Shown: positions 55,777 to 64,000 of the stretch, piece after piece
How positions within the stretch are numbered: position 1 is the first letter of the stretch
Layout: every line of letters begins with the position of its first letter
DNA from: Prostheceraeus crozeri
Taxonomy: Eukaryota > Platyhelminthes > Polycladida > Euryleptidae
Assembly (NCBI GenBank): GCA_907163375.1
Contig: CAJQUW010011266.1
Span: 124,001 to 188,000 of the forward strand
DNA: 64,000 nt
Direction of reading: 5' to 3'
The notes under the pieces: generated by a model
Told to the model about the DNA's origin: nothing
What the model saw: the letters and a program-made list of their open reading frames with translations, nothing else
Databases searched by the model: none
Program-made: the position numbers and the translations under genes

Positions 55777-57042
55777 TCACTGTCGATCACTTAGATGAAA
55801 GATGTCAGCACGACGCATCCAAGAGTTCATACTTGAAGGATAACCAGTCCATTTAACAAGACACCATTCTTCACCTTGTCGTTTTTTACATCGAATGATT
55901 TTCTCTACCAAATATGTTTCACTTTCAGTGACTACCTCAATCTCATCGCGGTAAAAGCTACCCTCAATTTCTTCATTATCGTAATCTTTCAACTTGTAGG
56001 TGGTCGGAGAGTCTTTTTGATCAATCCTTGATACTGTAAATACCTCCTCTGTCCAATTCGGAAGGTACCCTTTAGCAAAAACACTCTTCACTTTTGAGAT
56101 ACGAACTGTATCACCAATTTTCACATCACTTTTCACATGAGTGCGTTTACGTTGGAATGATTCGCGCATTTTATCTACATTGTCAGGATTTACATCTACT
56201 GGTCTGAGTCCAATAGAACGATGGATAGAGTGATTGTAGGCATGGAGTGTATCTTGTAGAACCTTTGTCCAATTTTGTGTCAAGTTGGCAGTAAAATGTC
56301 GCCACAAGCGATTTTTTAATGTGCGATTAAAACGTTCAACGAGAGCAGCTTTATAAGCACTCTTTACACTAAACAACTCAATGTCATGCCTCTCAAAAAT
56401 TCTTCTCACAAGCTGATTTTCAAACTCTTTTCCTTGATCACTCTGAATTCTTTTTGGAATGCGACCTTCTCGAAAAATTGTTTGGAATGCTTTTGCTACT
56501 CCTTTCCCTTCTTTAGTTTTTAAAGGTTGAGCCCACGCATAACGCGAGAAAATATCAATGACGGTTAAAATAAAATTATTGCCCGAGTTATGTTTTGAAA
56601 TGGAGGCAACATCACACAAATCTGCTTGCCACTGTTCATCGATGTCATGAACAATATAATGGCGGGTGCGGTACTTCTTTTTCGCTTGTTTGTGGAGTGT
56701 ATAGGTAGCCTGACCCTTTAACCATCGCTTCACTTGTGATTGTGGAAGACCACTCGCTTTTGACAATTTCTTGATAGATGCAAATCCTGCCGGATGTTTT
56801 ACATCATAATAGATTGACTTCAAACGTTCAGTCGATGACGACTGACTCTTTTTCTCCTTCTCATCTTTTTGTTTTCTTGCCTTTCTACATTTACAACAAC
56901 TGCAGCATTTAGCTTTAGCGGTTTTGCGATCGTGTTCACATTGCTTAGGGGTTTCATTGTGAGAGCTGGCGCAGCAAGTGCAAGTGACAACGACATTCAC
57001 CTCTGGCGGTTCATTACATGGCAAGCAACACATCTGCTTCAT
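55777..57042 (-). CDS. int: Polinton integrase (DDE, chromodomain)
   Basis: 421 residues in one frame. Cys/His-rich zinc region at residues 5-53 (CCLPC, CTCC, CCSCCKC); HTH-like segment about 85-120; catalytic core with Asp141 (QWQADL), Asp202 (SDQGKEFE) and Glu236 (LVERFNR); SH3-like linker about 300-370; chromodomain about 376-418 (CLVKWTGYPSSMNSW). It inserts the element with a 6-bp duplication, as seen at its own ends. It follows the conserved 230-aa gene with 1 base between them. Confidence 0.95.
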   Translation of the reverse strand: MKQMCCLPCNEPPEVNVVVTCTCCASSHNETPKQCEHDRKTAKAKCCSCCKCRKARKQKDEKEKKSQSSSTERLKSIYYDVKHPAGFASIKKLSKASGLPQSQVKRWLKGQATYTLHKQAKKKYRTRHYIVHDIDEQWQADLCDVASISKHNSGNNFILTVIDIFSRYAWAQPLKTKEGKGVAKAFQTIFREGRIPKRIQSDQGKEFENQLVRRIFERHDIELFSVKSAYKAALVERFNRTLKNRLWRHFTANLTQNWTKVLQDTLHAYNHSIHRSIGLRPVDVNPDNVDKMRESFQRKRTHVKSDVKIGDTVRISKVKSVFAKGYLPNWTEEVFTVSRIDQKDSPTTYKLKDYDNEEIEGSFYRDEIEVVTESETYLVEKIIRCKKRQGEEWCLVKWTGYPSSMNSWMRRADIFHLSDRQ

Positions 57043-57043
57043 A

Positions 57044-57736
57044 TTAATAGTCTGAGAACATGTATTTCCTAGGAGGAGCTGTTTTACGTTTTCTTTTTAC
57101 TAGTTTTAGTGGTGATGTAGATCTACGTCGAGTTCTTCCTCTTGCTTGCTTAGTGAGTGTGGGAGGGGATGTAGTAGGTGACGTCTTAAACCAATTTGTT
57201 GGCATTTTCATCGTCTGAAGCATTGGAGCAGTAGCCACTGTTGAATCAAGTTCTTTCAATGTCTCATTATTCAAAGCAAATTTTGGCACATTATGCTTTT
57301 TCAATAGTTTAAGAAAGTATGACCAACCAGGTGGAACATAGCCCTGACGGCGCTTTCTACGTGTCGCATACTGAATCAAGTCTTCATAACGTGAAGCATC
57401 AATCACTTTATTTTCATCTGTAATGATTTCTCCTCTATCATTTACATTGAGATGGGGTTCAATACTGTTGAAAAGAGGTATGGCATGTGCGCGAGATGCT
57501 GAAGGTGTAGCAGTCGATACAGAGTCACGCATCTTATTCTTCAAGTTTTTCAATTGCTCAACAGTTTCCGATTGTAATAATACAGCACGATGTGGATCTT
57601 TGATGTGAACATTTTGCTGATAATCTATTTCTTTCCTATACATTTGATTTGCAAGAGGTTGCTTTACTTGCTGCATGGCAGTCAATTGTACATATTCATC
57701 CTGAGGAATAACAATCATGCGAGAATAAGAATTCAT
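57044..57736 (-). CDS. Conserved Polinton protein of unknown function
   Basis: 230 residues starting MNSYSRMIVIPQDEYVQL. It shares PHLNVNDRGEIITDENKVI and the basic Ser/Pro tail with 4152-4802. It overlaps the ATPase stop by 4 bases. Its constant place between ATPase and integrase suggests a role tied to one of them. Confidence 0.75.
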   Translation of the reverse strand: MNSYSRMIVIPQDEYVQLTAMQQVKQPLANQMYRKEIDYQQNVHIKDPHRAVLLQSETVEQLKNLKNKMRDSVSTATPSASRAHAIPLFNSIEPHLNVNDRGEIITDENKVIDASRYEDLIQYATRRKRRQGYVPPGWSYFLKLLKKHNVPKFALNNETLKELDSTVATAPMLQTMKMPTNWFKTSPTTSPPTLTKQARGRTRRRSTSPLKLVKRKRKTAPPRKYMFSDY

Positions 57737-58398
57737 AGTTTGTAGATAATCATGGGAGTTTTCAAAATATCACTTCGAAATCTAAATTCTTCCGGACACT
57801 CTTGCGTAAAGTCAATGAATAAGTAACCGTGTGGTTTTTCAGTAGCTGCTTGAAAAATTTCAATTAAGGCTTTTGATCCTCTGGGTGCAACTTGTCGCGC
57901 TAAAATTTCAAATTGACTTTTATCTCGCGGATTCTTGAAAATAGCATAATAGTGTGTATTCAGGTTTCGTGTACGAGCTTCTTTTCCATCAGGAAACAAA
58001 TTTTGTGTGATATAGATGATAAAACACCTTTTATGATGTGCTGCGCGAGTGAACATATCTGTAACATCTTTTGAACTCTTACTTTCTTTTAATAAATCAT
58101 CCAATACAACAACATCATTAGACTGAAGTTTATCCACTGCAATAATTCCTTCATGTCGAATAAAGTTGCGACTTTGCAATTCCTGAAACAGCGACGGTTG
58201 ATAAATACCATAACACCAAATCACTCGATTGATAGGTTCCTTAAACAACTCCCTTCTTTTATCCAATAAATTCAGCGTGAAAACAGTTTTACCTGCATGA
58301 GATGGACCTGATACAGTCAGAACTTTATCGCATTGAAGTCTGAAATCCATTTTAATACTTTGAGATTCAACATTTGCATAATTAACGCTTAGAGCCAA
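57733..58398 (-). CDS. atp: A32-like genome-packaging ATPase
   Basis: 221 residues. Walker A GPSHAGKT at 31-38, Walker B VVVLDD at about 96-101, YITQN sensor, and the PHGYLFIDFTQECPEEF block shared with 3422-4087. It would package DNA into the capsid. Its start overlaps the core-like gene by 17 bases and its stop overlaps the next gene by 4, so the cluster is tightly packed. Confidence 0.93.
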   Translation of the reverse strand: MALSVNYANVESQSIKMDFRLQCDKVLTVSGPSHAGKTVFTLNLLDKRRELFKEPINRVIWCYGIYQPSLFQELQSRNFIRHEGIIAVDKLQSNDVVVLDDLLKESKSSKDVTDMFTRAAHHKRCFIIYITQNLFPDGKEARTRNLNTHYYAIFKNPRDKSQFEILARQVAPRGSKALIEIFQAATEKPHGYLFIDFTQECPEEFRFRSDILKTPMIIYKL

Positions 58399-58747
58399 AG
58401 ATATTACCCAATAGGTTACCCACGACAGGAGCTAACATTGGAAGTATTGCTGAAAGGAAACCGCCCTTTTGTGTTAGAGTTTTCCTCTTTCTTTGAAGGG
58501 TGACTTTAGGATTGGAGATGAAACGCAATTTCGTAGCATATCGCTTAAGTAACTTTCGTTGTTTTGGTGCTAATTTCTTCGTCCTCAACTTCCTCACATG
58601 AGAAATAATTTCACGAATGAATTTATCGTTAGCATGTCGTATAGCATTGTATCGCTGATTTGCTTTCATTCTTCGGAGAGCTTGAATGGCTGAAGAAAAC
58701 TTTGAAGACTTTAGACTTCTACGTTTCGTCATTTTACGTTTCGCCAT
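58382..58747 (-). CDS. Basic core-like virion protein
   Basis: 121 residues: a very basic body (MAKRKMTKRRSLKSSKF), then QKGGFLSAILPMLAPVVG and a hydrophobic Gly-rich tail ending GSKR. Same plan as 2029-2424. The GGF site before a hydrophobic helix recalls protease-processed adenoviral core peptides (analogy). Confidence 0.68.
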   Translation of the reverse strand: MAKRKMTKRRSLKSSKFSSAIQALRRMKANQRYNAIRHANDKFIREIISHVRKLRTKKLAPKQRKLLKRYATKLRFISNPKVTLQRKRKTLTQKGGFLSAILPMLAPVVGNLLGNIFGSKR

Positions 58748-58798
58748 TTTCCGTGTTAGTCTTTGCTAAAACCTGTCTTTACCACATTTGCATAGGTA

Positions 58799-59128
58799 CT
58801 AACTATTGCGACATAAGTGACACTCGAAATGAGCAATATCACAGTGGTTACATTTGCAAAGTTGAATGCAATTACGTATGAAACAGCGTTGACAAAAAGC
58901 ATGCTTACATCTCTTGAAGATGCGCTTACCATTTCCATCCTTTCGCTTACATACATCACAACACATAGTTTCACCGTTACTGATGTCTATAGCAAGTCTT
59001 TTTGAAGATATGAATTTGCTAGCCTTTTCTAAATAATAGACGCATGTACAGAAGGAATATACTCGTACTTCGAGAGTGAGCAGACATAGCTCGAAAACCA
59101 GTTGTGCTACAATCAAGTACCACTGCAT
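58799..59128 (-). CDS. RING-finger protein
   Basis: 109 residues. A hydrophobic N-terminal segment (about residues 3-30) could be a membrane anchor. The C-terminal half has CCDVCKRKDG, RCKHAFCQRC and CKCNHC, a RING of C3HC4 type, followed by CHLC. Likely E3 ubiquitin ligase activity by family. No UBA domain. Start taken at the first ATG, next to the upstream gene. Confidence 0.6.
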   Translation of the reverse strand: MQWYLIVAQLVFELCLLTLEVRVYSFCTCVYYLEKASKFISSKRLAIDISNGETMCCDVCKRKDGNGKRIFKRCKHAFCQRCFIRNCIQLCKCNHCDIAHFECHLCRNS

Positions 59129-59130
59129 TT

Positions 59131-59538
59131 TCAATGTTTCTTTATAGAAAGTTGAATGTGAATATCTGAAATCGCTTCAATCACTAGACTGCTACCATGA
59201 TGGTTAAATGCGTTAAGACGTTCAGCAATTTTTATCATATATCTTTTAAAAAATTCTTCGGGGTGATCTACCACTTCCATTGAATAAGAAGCAAAATGGA
59301 AAGAGCAACTTTCCACCTCTTCCTTTCCAAAATGACTAAATTTAATTTTCGCAACTAATCGCGCCATGACGATGCCATCAGAGAATGTATTCATTAGCTC
59401 TAGAAATAGAGTGCTAGCATCGACCACTGCTTCGATGTCGGTCTCATCTCTATGAAAATTTATCACATAATCTTGAACAGCTCCTTTTAAACTTTGCCTA
59501 TGAAAATGTAATGTTCCGCAGTCGTTTGAGAAAGACAT
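59131..59538 (-). CDS. Stand-alone homologue of the POLB N-terminal domain
   Basis: 135 residues. The segment MARLVAKIKFSHFGKEEVE through FHFASYSMEVVDHPEEFF to GSSLVIEAISDIHIQL matches, in pattern, the domain that follows the zinc fingers in POLB (GRLIAQIRYV to GSNWVVDKVVNVEFNL in A; LIYLKIKYAK to DSGLVFDGIETAMMKI in B). It has no fingers and no polymerase part. It could compete with or partner POLB. The match is by eye. It overlaps the upstream gene by 52 bases. Confidence 0.6.
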   Translation of the reverse strand: MSFSNDCGTLHFHRQSLKGAVQDYVINFHRDETDIEAVVDASTLFLELMNTFSDGIVMARLVAKIKFSHFGKEEVESCSFHFASYSMEVVDHPEEFFKRYMIKIAERLNAFNHHGSSLVIEAISDIHIQLSIKKH

Positions 59539-60140
59539 GATCGCCCTTTATCTAACCCATCCATTGCATGAAAACAACAACTCTTCTCATAGTAACATTT
59601 ATTGAATAACTGTAACAAGCATGCATTATAAATCAATGGTTTGAAAGAGATAAAATAGATACAGCTGGTAACTATCATACAGCGAGCAATGATAGCCATA
59701 CAGACTTTGGCAGTGTTGAGGTAAGGAGGAAAGAAGCATTGATTATGAACGTAGCTACTACAACGAGCAGACAAATCCTTAAAACGTTTCGCGACTTGAT
59801 GATAATGTTGATTCACTCTACTATCCCAAGGAGGGAGCGAAATGTCATCAATGATTAGATTGGGAAATACTTTCCTCTCCTTACCAGGATTATTACAAAA
59901 GATGCGTATAACATTGAAAGCAGCTAACCATCGTTTAAAGTCAATAAGAAGAGCACTCTCACAAGAAAAGCCATAGTCTTGCAAATATTTCAGATTAAGT
60001 CCATGAATGTGTTTTCTCGCCCATTGATCAACATTGGGATCGCAGTTGGCATGTTGATGATAGACACTAACAATCTGATATGTCCAATTGTTCATAGCAA
60101 TAGCACTGAGCTCCTGTGCAGGTTCACCCTCACAATCCAT
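59487..60140 (-). CDS. Hypothetical Polinton protein, 217 aa
   Basis: Starts MDCEGEPAQELSAIAMNN. It has FPNLIIDDISLPPWD near the middle, possibly related to KVDDVFAGPP in the 204-aa protein of Polinton A. It carries Cys- and hydrophobic-rich stretches toward the end (about residues 150-175, possibly a membrane segment). Both are neighbours of RING genes. Function unknown. Confidence 0.5.
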   Translation of the reverse strand: MDCEGEPAQELSAIAMNNWTYQIVSVYHQHANCDPNVDQWARKHIHGLNLKYLQDYGFSCESALLIDFKRWLAAFNVIRIFCNNPGKERKVFPNLIIDDISLPPWDSRVNQHYHQVAKRFKDLSARCSSYVHNQCFFPPYLNTAKVCMAIIARCMIVTSCIYFISFKPLIYNACLLQLFNKCYYEKSCCFHAMDGLDKGRSCLSQTTAEHYIFIGKV

Positions 60141-60192
60141 AAAAATGATGATAGAAGCCTAAAACGGAAATTTACACATCTAAGGAAACGTT

Positions 60193-60393
60193 CTATAACA
60201 TATTACAAAATGAAGAATTACATCGATGCTTTTCACGACAAAATACACAAATGATATGATGGCAACGAAGAAGTAAAATGTATCTAATAAGACCACGTCT
60301 ACGACACTCAAAGCACATAAGCGAATTGTCATAGGGTAGAGTTAGGAAAGGACTAGTAATTCTCCTTCTTTGATTTGCGTTTTGAGGCAGCAT
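60193..60393 (-). CDS. Small RING-finger protein
   Basis: 66 residues if begun at the first ATG. CFECRRRG, then RCHHIICVFC and CNSSFC give a compact RING-like C3HC4 cluster. It overlaps the 3' end of the SSB-like gene by 41 bases in another frame. It is the second RING gene of this element. Confidence 0.5.
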   Translation of the reverse strand: MLPQNANQRRRITSPFLTLPYDNSLMCFECRRRGLIRYILLLRCHHIICVFCREKHRCNSSFCNML

Positions 60394-61127
60394 TCTTCTC
60401 CGACTTGCGCTTCGTACCACTGCTGTTAAGGATTTGATCAATTATGTCATCCACGTTGGGTGGTTTTGGAATATATAGGATGGATTCCATATGCATGGAG
60501 AGAGAGGCTATTTTATTATCCTTGTGCCGACCATAATATAGCCCATTTACTTTGAAAAGGATATCCCAAGTACCTTCTCCGAGCTCGTCGCATGTGATGG
60601 ATGTTGAATGATCTCCCTCCTTCTTATAGTAAGTACACCAATGTGATACCGGTAGGCAAATGTGATTACCATCCCAAATCTTTCTATAGGGAGTATCCTT
60701 GTCATCTCTCGCCTTCCACTCTTGAGCAAGAGGAGTAGGAATGTCCATATTTAATGTCACGTAGTCCTCAATAATATCAAGTTGGCGGCGAATGTACGGA
60801 CTCACGGGGATCAGTATGTAGTCCCCATACTGATTGCGCATTATCTTGACATCCGTAGAAGGGAGCATTCCCGTTTGGAGTACTACGCTATGATCGTCAT
60901 AATGCAAGACTTGTTTAAATTTACGCTGTAGCGGTGTAGGATTATGTACCTTGGTTGTTTCTTCCACTGGCCTCAGTTGTAGATGATCTGATCGTAGCGG
61001 ACCTTGTAACGTTTGACCGCCATTTTGTCCTACTAGTGCAGCAGATGGAGTAGATGCCTGAAAATGAAAAAGATTGTATTAAGCTTACGTTCAAGGGAGG
61101 AGAGGGAGGTAAGTAGCGACTTACCAT
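60353..61127 (-). CDS. Putative SSB-like protein with start-codon intron
   Basis: The ATG at 61127-61125 is followed directly by a donor GTAAGT. A 67-nt intron (61124-61058) ends TTTTCAG, and the reading goes on from 61057 (GCATCTACT) in frame into the body. The body shares GLYYGRHKDNKIASLSM and YDDHSVVLQT with 2556-3329. It has a basic C-terminus (KRKSEKNAASKRKSKK). The proposed single-strand DNA-binding role is inference. A TATATAAA box is at 61226-61233 (-). Confidence 0.62.
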
Positions 61128-61225
61128 TTTAGTTGGATAATAGAATAGAGAGAGAGAGAGAAAATGTGCGTCCGTCACTCGTGTGATTCAACGATGGAAT
61201 GATTCTCACTGTGGAAGGCTCGCTA

Positions 61226-61233
61226 TTTATATA
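61226..61233 (-). promoter_or_regulatory. TATA box TATATAAA
   Basis: Lies 99 bases before the ATG at 61127, leaving a leader of about 70 bases. Confidence 0.55.
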
Positions 61234-61284
61234 GAAATGCTTGATTCTCATTGGATGATGATCCTCATTGGACAATAACATCAA

Positions 61285-62525
61285 GCTGATTCCAAATCTG
61301 GCCTCCGTTTACCAATCCGAGCCTTCGTTTTGGCGCTACAGCCCAAAACGTCCAAAATTCTAACTCTGTCGTTTTTCGCCAATCTCCCAGAATCTTAAAT
61401 GGCGTCTCACATCTAAACGAAGACAGATATGAACAAGCCGTTTCTTTCACTGAATTTGTCTCACTCTTAGCTTTCAAACGAGCTATTGCACGACTTTCTA
61501 TGATCACTAGAAGCAAAATTGGAAGATCGGTGCCGGGGGGGGGACGTCAGCGAATATTTTTCTCTCCGATGGAGCTGGAAACACACCATTTCCATGTAGA
61601 ATTGGACGCTGAATCCGAATCTGGCCTCCATTTCCCATCCGATGTTTCGTTTTGGCTCTATAGCCCACAGCCATCGCAAAAATTCTAACTGTCGTTTTTT
61701 GGAAAAATGAAGAAAAATTTTTTCTCGCCAATTGACTTGAAACTCACCATGTTGATAGAGAATTTGACGCTGATTCCAAATCAGAAATCCGTTTTCCCAT
61801 CCGATGCTTCGTTTTGGCGCTACAGCCCAAAACGTCCAAAATTCTAACTCTGTCGTTTTTCGCCAATCTCCCAAATCTTAAATGGCGTCTCACATCTAAA
61901 CGAAGACAGATATGAACAAGCCGTTTCTTTCACTGAATTTGTCTCACTCTCAGCTTTCAAACGAGCTATCATACGTCTCCATCCGTCCACTGGAAGCCAT
62001 GATCGAAGCTAGCTCTCCCGAGGGGGGGGGTAAGAAATTTTTTGTCTCCGATTGCTTTCAAATTCACCATACAGGTGCAGAATGTTACGCTGATTCCAAA
62101 TCCACAACCAGTTCTGCTCTCCGATGCTTCGTTTTGAAGCTACATCCCAAAACGTCCAAAATTTTAACTCTGTCAAAACTTTGAAGAAACATTTTTTCTC
62201 GCCGATTGCTTTCAAATTCACCATACCGATGGAGAATTTTACGCTGATCACGAATCTAAAGTCCGTTTCACCATTCCACCACGACAACCTAGACGGTCGC
62301 CCACGTCAACCCACCCGAGGCCAACTCACCCGAGTCTCACACTCTGTCGTTTTCGAGGGGGGGGGACGTCAGCGACCATTCTTTCTCTCCGATTGCTGTC
62401 AACGATGGGAGCGGCCAACCTGGCCGGCACACCACGCCAGCCTGGCCGGCACACCACGACAGACCGCAACCTCTCACGTTCCAGAGGGGCGGCGCCGAAC
62501 GGGTGTTCGCCGTTTTATTACTACT
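61285..62525 (-). repeat. Right TIR of Polinton B
   Basis: 1,241 bp; its outer part matches 43503-44256. It is longer by internal duplication of the same units, including a third poly-G tract. Confidence 0.93.
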
Positions 62526-62531
62526 AAGGTA
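62526..62531. repeat. Target site duplication AAGGTA (right)
   Basis: Identical to 43497-43502. Confidence 0.95.
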
Positions 62532-64000
62532 ATTTCATGAATTGTAAATGAAAGCCTTCATGAAAAAGTCACGATATTATTCGTGGTTTCTTGGCTGAAA
62601 TTTCAAGCTTTTAATTCAATTTTCACCGGCATAATTTTATGATTCACTAAATTCATGTTTCATTTCTAGAATCTGAATAGTTATGTGGAACCATTTACAT
62701 CTTTCAAAGTTAAATGAAATGATTGTCTTTGATTATGTGATTTTCTGCCAGTGGCAGGTTGCCTGTGATATGATCACGCTAGAGAAAATACTCTTGAGGT
62801 TGAGCATGAAAGTATAATAGGAACCCACCGAATTGCTAATTTAACAAACATTAAACCTCCAAAGCTGTCATGAGAATCTGTGAAATACCATCATTCCTTC
62901 TGCATTACAATCATGATCACTCAATTACGTTGTAATTTCTACAAAACTGCAAAAATTTGCATATCTCACATTTGGTGACAATACCACCTGTATCTCCCTT
63001 GAGTTCATTTAATAAAATCGAAAGTGTATACACATTGGGGATTTAATAAATGCTGAGTTACCACTCTACCTAATATACCTACTCTATGGTTGAGATTCTG
63101 AGAAGTATTGTTCTGAAAAACATTTTTGTCGAGCAAACGTCGAGCAAACAAGCGTTCCTTTTTCTTCTACCCCGGGACGAACACACCAAATGCTTTTGTT
63201 AAATATTTGGCAAATACTTGACAACATTTTACTAAACTTCTAGTAAAATTTTATCAAATATTTATCTAACATAGCTGATGATTTGCCAATTTTTAGCAAA
63301 TAGCAAATTATTTGGTAAAATTCTAATAAAATGTCTCAAATTTCTCTCTGATATTATCCTACACAACTCTTGCGTAAATTCCCAACAAAAAACATTCTAA
63401 AACTGTTCAGAAAATGTCGTGAATTTGCTTTAAAAACATTCCAAAAAATGTTATATGTTCAAGTGACAATACATGAGAATATTATGAAAATGTTATCTTA
63501 AAACATTTTTGGAATGTTTTCTAGACATTGCCCCAATATTTTGCCACAACATATATCGTAGATGAACTGTAGTTTTATCAATAAATTGTGAGCATCCTGC
63601 GAATCCACCCAATGAGTCAAGATGAAAATCAGTTTAACGATGTGTAAATATATTGCATTATAATTTACACATCATAAAACTTGTGGGTTTGATCTTGACG
63701 CATAAAGTGGGTTCGCAGACCGCTCACATTCTACTGATAAAATTACAGTTAACCTACGCCGTAGCAAAACATTGATGAAATTTACCGTTGATATGAAATT
63801 GAATATATTGTTAATCGAAGTCATCCTGCTGCGAAATGCTCCAAGGATTAACAGCAGAAAAACTCAATGCTGCTAAAGCCAAAACATTCGGAGGCAGTGA
63901 CAAGAATAGCCCTACATATTTGTACATTATAACTGTTGATCGAAGTCATCCTGTTACTGAATGCTCCAAGGATTAACAGCAGAAAAACTCACTGCTGATA
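62532..64000 (+). other. Continuation of the CTNS intron
   Basis: No exon seen. It contains an imperfect inverted repeat (about 63598-63725; arms with GATGTGTAAAT and GTCAAGAT). A direct repeat at 63810-63872 and 63934-64000 shares CTCCAAGGATTAACAGCAG and runs off the window. Confidence 0.55.

Larger units (their letters stand above)
43503..62525. mobile_element. Polinton/Maverick element B, 19,023 bp
   Basis: Both ends are visible: AGTAGTAATA at 43503 and TATTACTACT at 62525, with the perfect 6-bp duplication AAGGTA outside. polB runs rightward from the left side; capsid, integrase and ATPase genes run leftward. Compared with Polinton A, the penton-like gene lies on the polB side of the capsid gene, and no protease, TBP-like or PC4-like gene is recognised. 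The outer ~500 bases of the TIR arms are almost identical, so the insertion is young. It looks nearly whole, with about two or three breaks. It lies in an intron of CTNS. Confidence 0.96.

Overview
The window is animal (metazoan) genomic DNA, AT-rich, with GT-AG introns, nested DNA transposons and a LINE relic. It carries two large Polinton/Maverick elements about 22 kb apart. A host gene between them is recognised as cystinosin (CTNS). The Polinton gene set, the transposon mix and the CTNS sequence suggest an aquatic invertebrate; echinoderm is only a guess.

Layout. (1) 1-21464: Polinton A, whose left end lies an estimated 255 bases outside the window. Its + strand carries a UBA-RING gene, small virion-type genes, a packaging ATPase, a chromodomain integrase, penton-like and major capsid genes and an adenain-type protease. 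Its - strand carries a TBP-like gene, a possible PC4-like gene, protein-primed polB, and a five-exon coiled-coil gene fed by a tandem promoter array. (2) 21465-37090: host DNA with an 11.7 kb segment bounded by inverted repeats, itself filled with a mariner-type foldback element, a mariner nested inside a hAT, and a stretch resembling the terminal repeat of the second Polinton. (3) 37091-43496: four exons of CTNS on the + strand, with MITEs and a LINE relic in the large intron. (4) 43503-62525: Polinton B, 19,023 bp, with a perfect 6-bp target duplication AAGGTA, lying in a CTNS intron. (5) 62532-64000: the rest of that intron.

Both Polintons share a core gene set (polB, integrase, ATPase, capsid, penton-like, basic core-like and pVI-like proteins, an SSB-like protein and a zinc-ribbon/coiled-coil protein), but their terminal repeats are unrelated. 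Both look young, because the arms of each TIR pair are nearly identical near the ends; each has only a few breaks in its genes. The most interesting content is: a clear two-repeat TATA-binding-protein homologue in Polinton A, overlapping a possible PC4-like gene, in an element whose own genes repeatedly carry a TATATAAG box; a tripled CRE/TATA/leader-exon promoter array; and, in Polinton B, two divergent genes that each have a 67-nt intron directly after the ATG.
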